DNA of 7,771 bases. It comes from Planctomycetota bacterium. GTDB taxonomy: Bacteria; Planctomycetota; PUPC01; JABMSA01; JAUWKK01. Made by a program: the position numbers and the translations under genes. The stretch spans positions 1 to 7,771 of the forward strand of contig JAUWKK010000122.1 in the NCBI GenBank assembly GCA_030614245.1, written 5' to 3'. This document shows positions 5,769 through 7,771 of the stretch, in pieces. Each line of letters begins with the position of its first letter. The first letter of the stretch is position 1. The notes beneath the pieces are model-generated. The model did not search any database, was not told the DNA's origin, and saw only the letters and a list, made by a program, of their open reading frames with translations.

Positions 5769-7703
5769 ATGGACAAGTTAGCTGGAGTGAAGAGCATCGT
5801 ATTGGCGGCTTGCATCGTTGCAGGTCTTGGCGGGTGGACGGCCCCTATGCCCGCCGAGGCCGGGCCATTGGTCTTCGACAAGGAAATCGGGCATTACAAG
5901 GACTTATCGTATGATGCCTTGAGCGACGAGGGGCTGTCGTGGGAGGAGCGAGCATCTTTGTTCGGCGGCGAGACGGCCCACTACGGCGAACTAACCGACG
6001 CGCAACGTAAGGCAAAGCGGAAAGAGGTCGAAGGTCTGCTGGCCAGGATCGCCATGCAGGACAAGCTCAACGGTGATCTGGCCGGGCGGACCGAGAAAGA
6101 AATCGTCACGTGGCTCGACGGGCAGACGGGGAACATTCCGGCTGCATACACGGGCGGAGACGTCAACAAGTTGAGATACGGCGCCGTGGGTTTCTTCCGG
6201 GCATACGAGTTATTTGGCGACAAGAAGTACCTCGATGCGGGATTGAAATGCGCCGACGTGATCATGAAGAAGCAATGGGCCAAAGGCCACTGGCCCTGGG
6301 GAAACTTGGGGGAAAACTTTGTCCGCATACAGGATGGCTACAACGACGGGCCTTTCTGGGTCATGCTCTACGCACACAAGATGTCAGGCGATAAGAAGTA
6401 TTTCGAGTCAGCGAAGCGCTGCGCCGACGTCTTGCTTTCATTGCAGCGCAAAGGCGGCGGCTGGAGCGACCAATGGTCGTTCAGCGGTCGAGGGTCCGGG
6501 CACAGCGGCGTGGTACACGGCATCTCCTTCAACGATAACGCCACCAACTCGACGTTTCAAATGATGGTAATGATATACCACATGACCGGGGACAAGAAGT
6601 ATATCGCCAATTTGCACAAACTCGGCGACTTCCTCGCCATGGCGAAGATGGGCGAAGGAAAAGTCGTCGGCTGGGCGGAACAGTATCACGACGACGGCAG
6701 ACCCGTCCGCGCGCGGCAATACGAGATTGAGTTGCCCTATCCTCGGGCGTTGACCCGCGGGGTAGGACCGCTGCTGACCTGGCTCTACCTGATGACCGGC
6801 GACGAAGCGCACATGGACCTGCTCAAGAAGGCCTACGCCTGGCACGAACACGTCCGCCAGCAGGAGCTTGATCCAGAGGTGCTGGCACAGTGGAAGGATA
6901 TTGCCAAAGCCTGGTCGCCGACGCATCATGCAATGACCACGGAGAACTACATGATGGAGTATCTGCCCGGTTGGCCCGATGCCTGGCTGCCCGATGGTTC
7001 GAACTGGGGACGTGTTCTCAGTTTCAAGCTGATGCCCTGGTACCCGCTCGCTCCCGAGCAGAAGAAGAAGTATGGCAACTTGATTGACCATAATTGGCCC
7101 CCTGTGAGTGAGTTGGCCAAGCTTGCTCGTGCCGGCCAAATGCCTCCACGAAACTACGGTATGTATGTCTATTGTCATTCGTCGGTTGGCAATTCGTTGT
7201 CCGAGATCCGACGCTCGCTGCTCGAGCATAAACGGGGCGGACGCAAAGGGCTGCTCAAGTATTACTCGAATCCGACGAAGTACACGCCCGACCAATACTT
7301 GCAGGCGCGTATCGACGCCGCGAAGCGGGTGTTGGATAAGCGTAACAGACGTATGGCATTACCTTTCGTCGGTTCGCCCGGCTACACCGGTATGTCCGCG
7401 ATGAAGGATTTCGGGTTTGTTGGCGCAAAAGGTCGATGGTATGGCAGGCAAGGCACGAAGTGGGGCGCTGCGTTCGACCTCCCTTACCCGTGGTCGAACG
7501 CGCACTGGTATCAATGGCAGCTCGTTTACGACGTGAAGCTGGCGAAGGGTAAGATTGATGCCGATGCCGCCGCACGCGGCGGACGGGGCCTCGAAACCGT
7601 AGCCGGCATGACCCACCTCGACTCCTGGGACGTGCTCGGCGAGTGGGGAATGGCCTGCCATGAAATGGAGAACCACTTCGACGTGCCGATCGGTAAGAAG
7701 TAG
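5769..7703 (+). CDS. Secreted alpha/alpha-barrel protein, pectate lyase family 10-like
   Basis: A 644-residue exported protein. Residues 1-31 look like a signal peptide: Lys3 and Lys8, a hydrophobic core at about 9-23, and a likely cleavage after AEA (29-31). Residues about 130-360 show repeated helical hairpins marked by GDKKY at 150, 207 and 274 and a weaker copy (GDEAH) at 344. This region resembles PL10/Pec_lyase enzymes: GGGWSDQW (229-236), ISFNDNA (252-258, compare ITFNDDA in the family) and WAEQY followed by PVRARQYE (312-319). That family cleaves polygalacturonate by Ca-dependent beta-elimination; Arg316 is a candidate for the conserved ARxYE arginine, but I cannot assign catalysis with confidence. 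Residues about 380-644 are rich in Trp and Tyr and I do not recognise them. The substrate may be another uronate polymer, or the protein may be a related alpha/alpha-toroid glycosidase. It sits downstream of the glycosyltransferase with its own possible promoter. Confidence 0.75.
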   Translation: MDKLAGVKSIVLAACIVAGLGGWTAPMPAEAGPLVFDKEIGHYKDLSYDALSDEGLSWEERASLFGGETAHYGELTDAQRKAKRKEVEGLLARIAMQDKLNGDLAGRTEKEIVTWLDGQTGNIPAAYTGGDVNKLRYGAVGFFRAYELFGDKKYLDAGLKCADVIMKKQWAKGHWPWGNLGENFVRIQDGYNDGPFWVMLYAHKMSGDKKYFESAKRCADVLLSLQRKGGGWSDQWSFSGRGSGHSGVVHGISFNDNATNSTFQMMVMIYHMTGDKKYIANLHKLGDFLAMAKMGEGKVVGWAEQYHDDGRPVRARQYEIELPYPRALTRGVGPLLTWLYLMTGDEAHMDLLKKAYAWHEHVRQQELDPEVLAQWKDIAKAWSPTHHAMTTENYMMEYLPGWPDAWLPDGSNWGRVLSFKLMPWYPLAPEQKKKYGNLIDHNWPPVSELAKLARAGQMPPRNYGMYVYCHSSVGNSLSEIRRSLLEHKRGGRKGLLKYYSNPTKYTPDQYLQARIDAAKRVLDKRNRRMALPFVGSPGYTGMSAMKDFGFVGAKGRWYGRQGTKWGAAFDLPYPWSNAHWYQWQLVYDVKLAKGKIDADAAARGGRGLETVAGMTHLDSWDVLGEWGMACHEMENHFDVPIGKK

Positions 7704-7771
7704 AGCCCCTGTCCGAGCAGACGACCGATGCCGGTTGATCTGATCAGTAGAACCGCATTTAATGAGAGGAC
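7704..7771. other. Non-coding right edge, possible leader of a following gene
   Basis: No hairpin followed by a T-run is present after the stop codon. The window ends in GAGAGGAC, which could be a Shine-Dalgarno sequence for a plus-strand gene starting just outside. This cannot be confirmed from the window. Confidence 0.2.

Noticed and set aside
6438..7295. Minus-strand open frame of 285 codons opposite the lyase-like gene
   Set aside because: The plus strand encodes clear family motifs over this stretch; the antisense product shows no known domain and no good start signal.

Overview
The window is about 7.8 kb of GC-rich bacterial DNA with four protein-coding genes. Two are on the minus strand (left) and two on the plus strand (right), diverging from a spacer at about 4165-4458. 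The gene types suggest a Planctomycetota/Lentisphaerota-like (PVC-type) or similar uncultured environmental bacterium. The clues are a membrane-bound Ser/Thr kinase fused to an FGE-sulfatase-like domain, an excisionase-type HTH joined to a receiver domain, and a secreted polysaccharide-lyase-like protein. This placement is inferred from protein architecture only; there is no rRNA or other marker gene in the window.

Left half (minus strand, read right to left): a regulator of about 198 residues (3568-4164) with an N-terminal BldC/excisionase-like DNA-binding domain and a degenerate C-terminal receiver. It is followed by a 285-365 bp spacer (depending on which kinase start is used) holding several inverted repeats and a good intrinsic terminator. 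Next comes a kinase of about 1050 residues (44-3202, possibly from 3283): an N-terminal accessory domain, a Hanks-type kinase, one transmembrane segment, a long helical region and a C-terminal FGE-like domain. The window's first 23 bases look like the edge of a dispersed repeat.

Right half (plus strand): a family-4-type (GT-B fold) glycosyltransferase (4459-5592), then a 176-bp spacer with a plausible promoter and a 5' hairpin, then a 644-residue exported protein (5769-7703) whose middle resembles the alpha/alpha-barrel pectate lyases (PL10/Pec_lyase type). The last 68 bases hold no gene and may be the leader of a gene beyond the window.

Together the genes fit a carbohydrate-related locus (cytoplasmic glycosyl transfer and extracytoplasmic polysaccharide binding or cleavage) next to a signalling pair, but nothing in the sequence proves a functional link. 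I do not see a clear new defence, mobile or RNA-based system. The most unusual points are signalling proteins with altered key residues (HCD for HRD in the kinase; lost acidic pair and Lys in the receiver; an FGE domain without the catalytic cysteines) and the inverted-repeat-rich spacer at 3337-3574.
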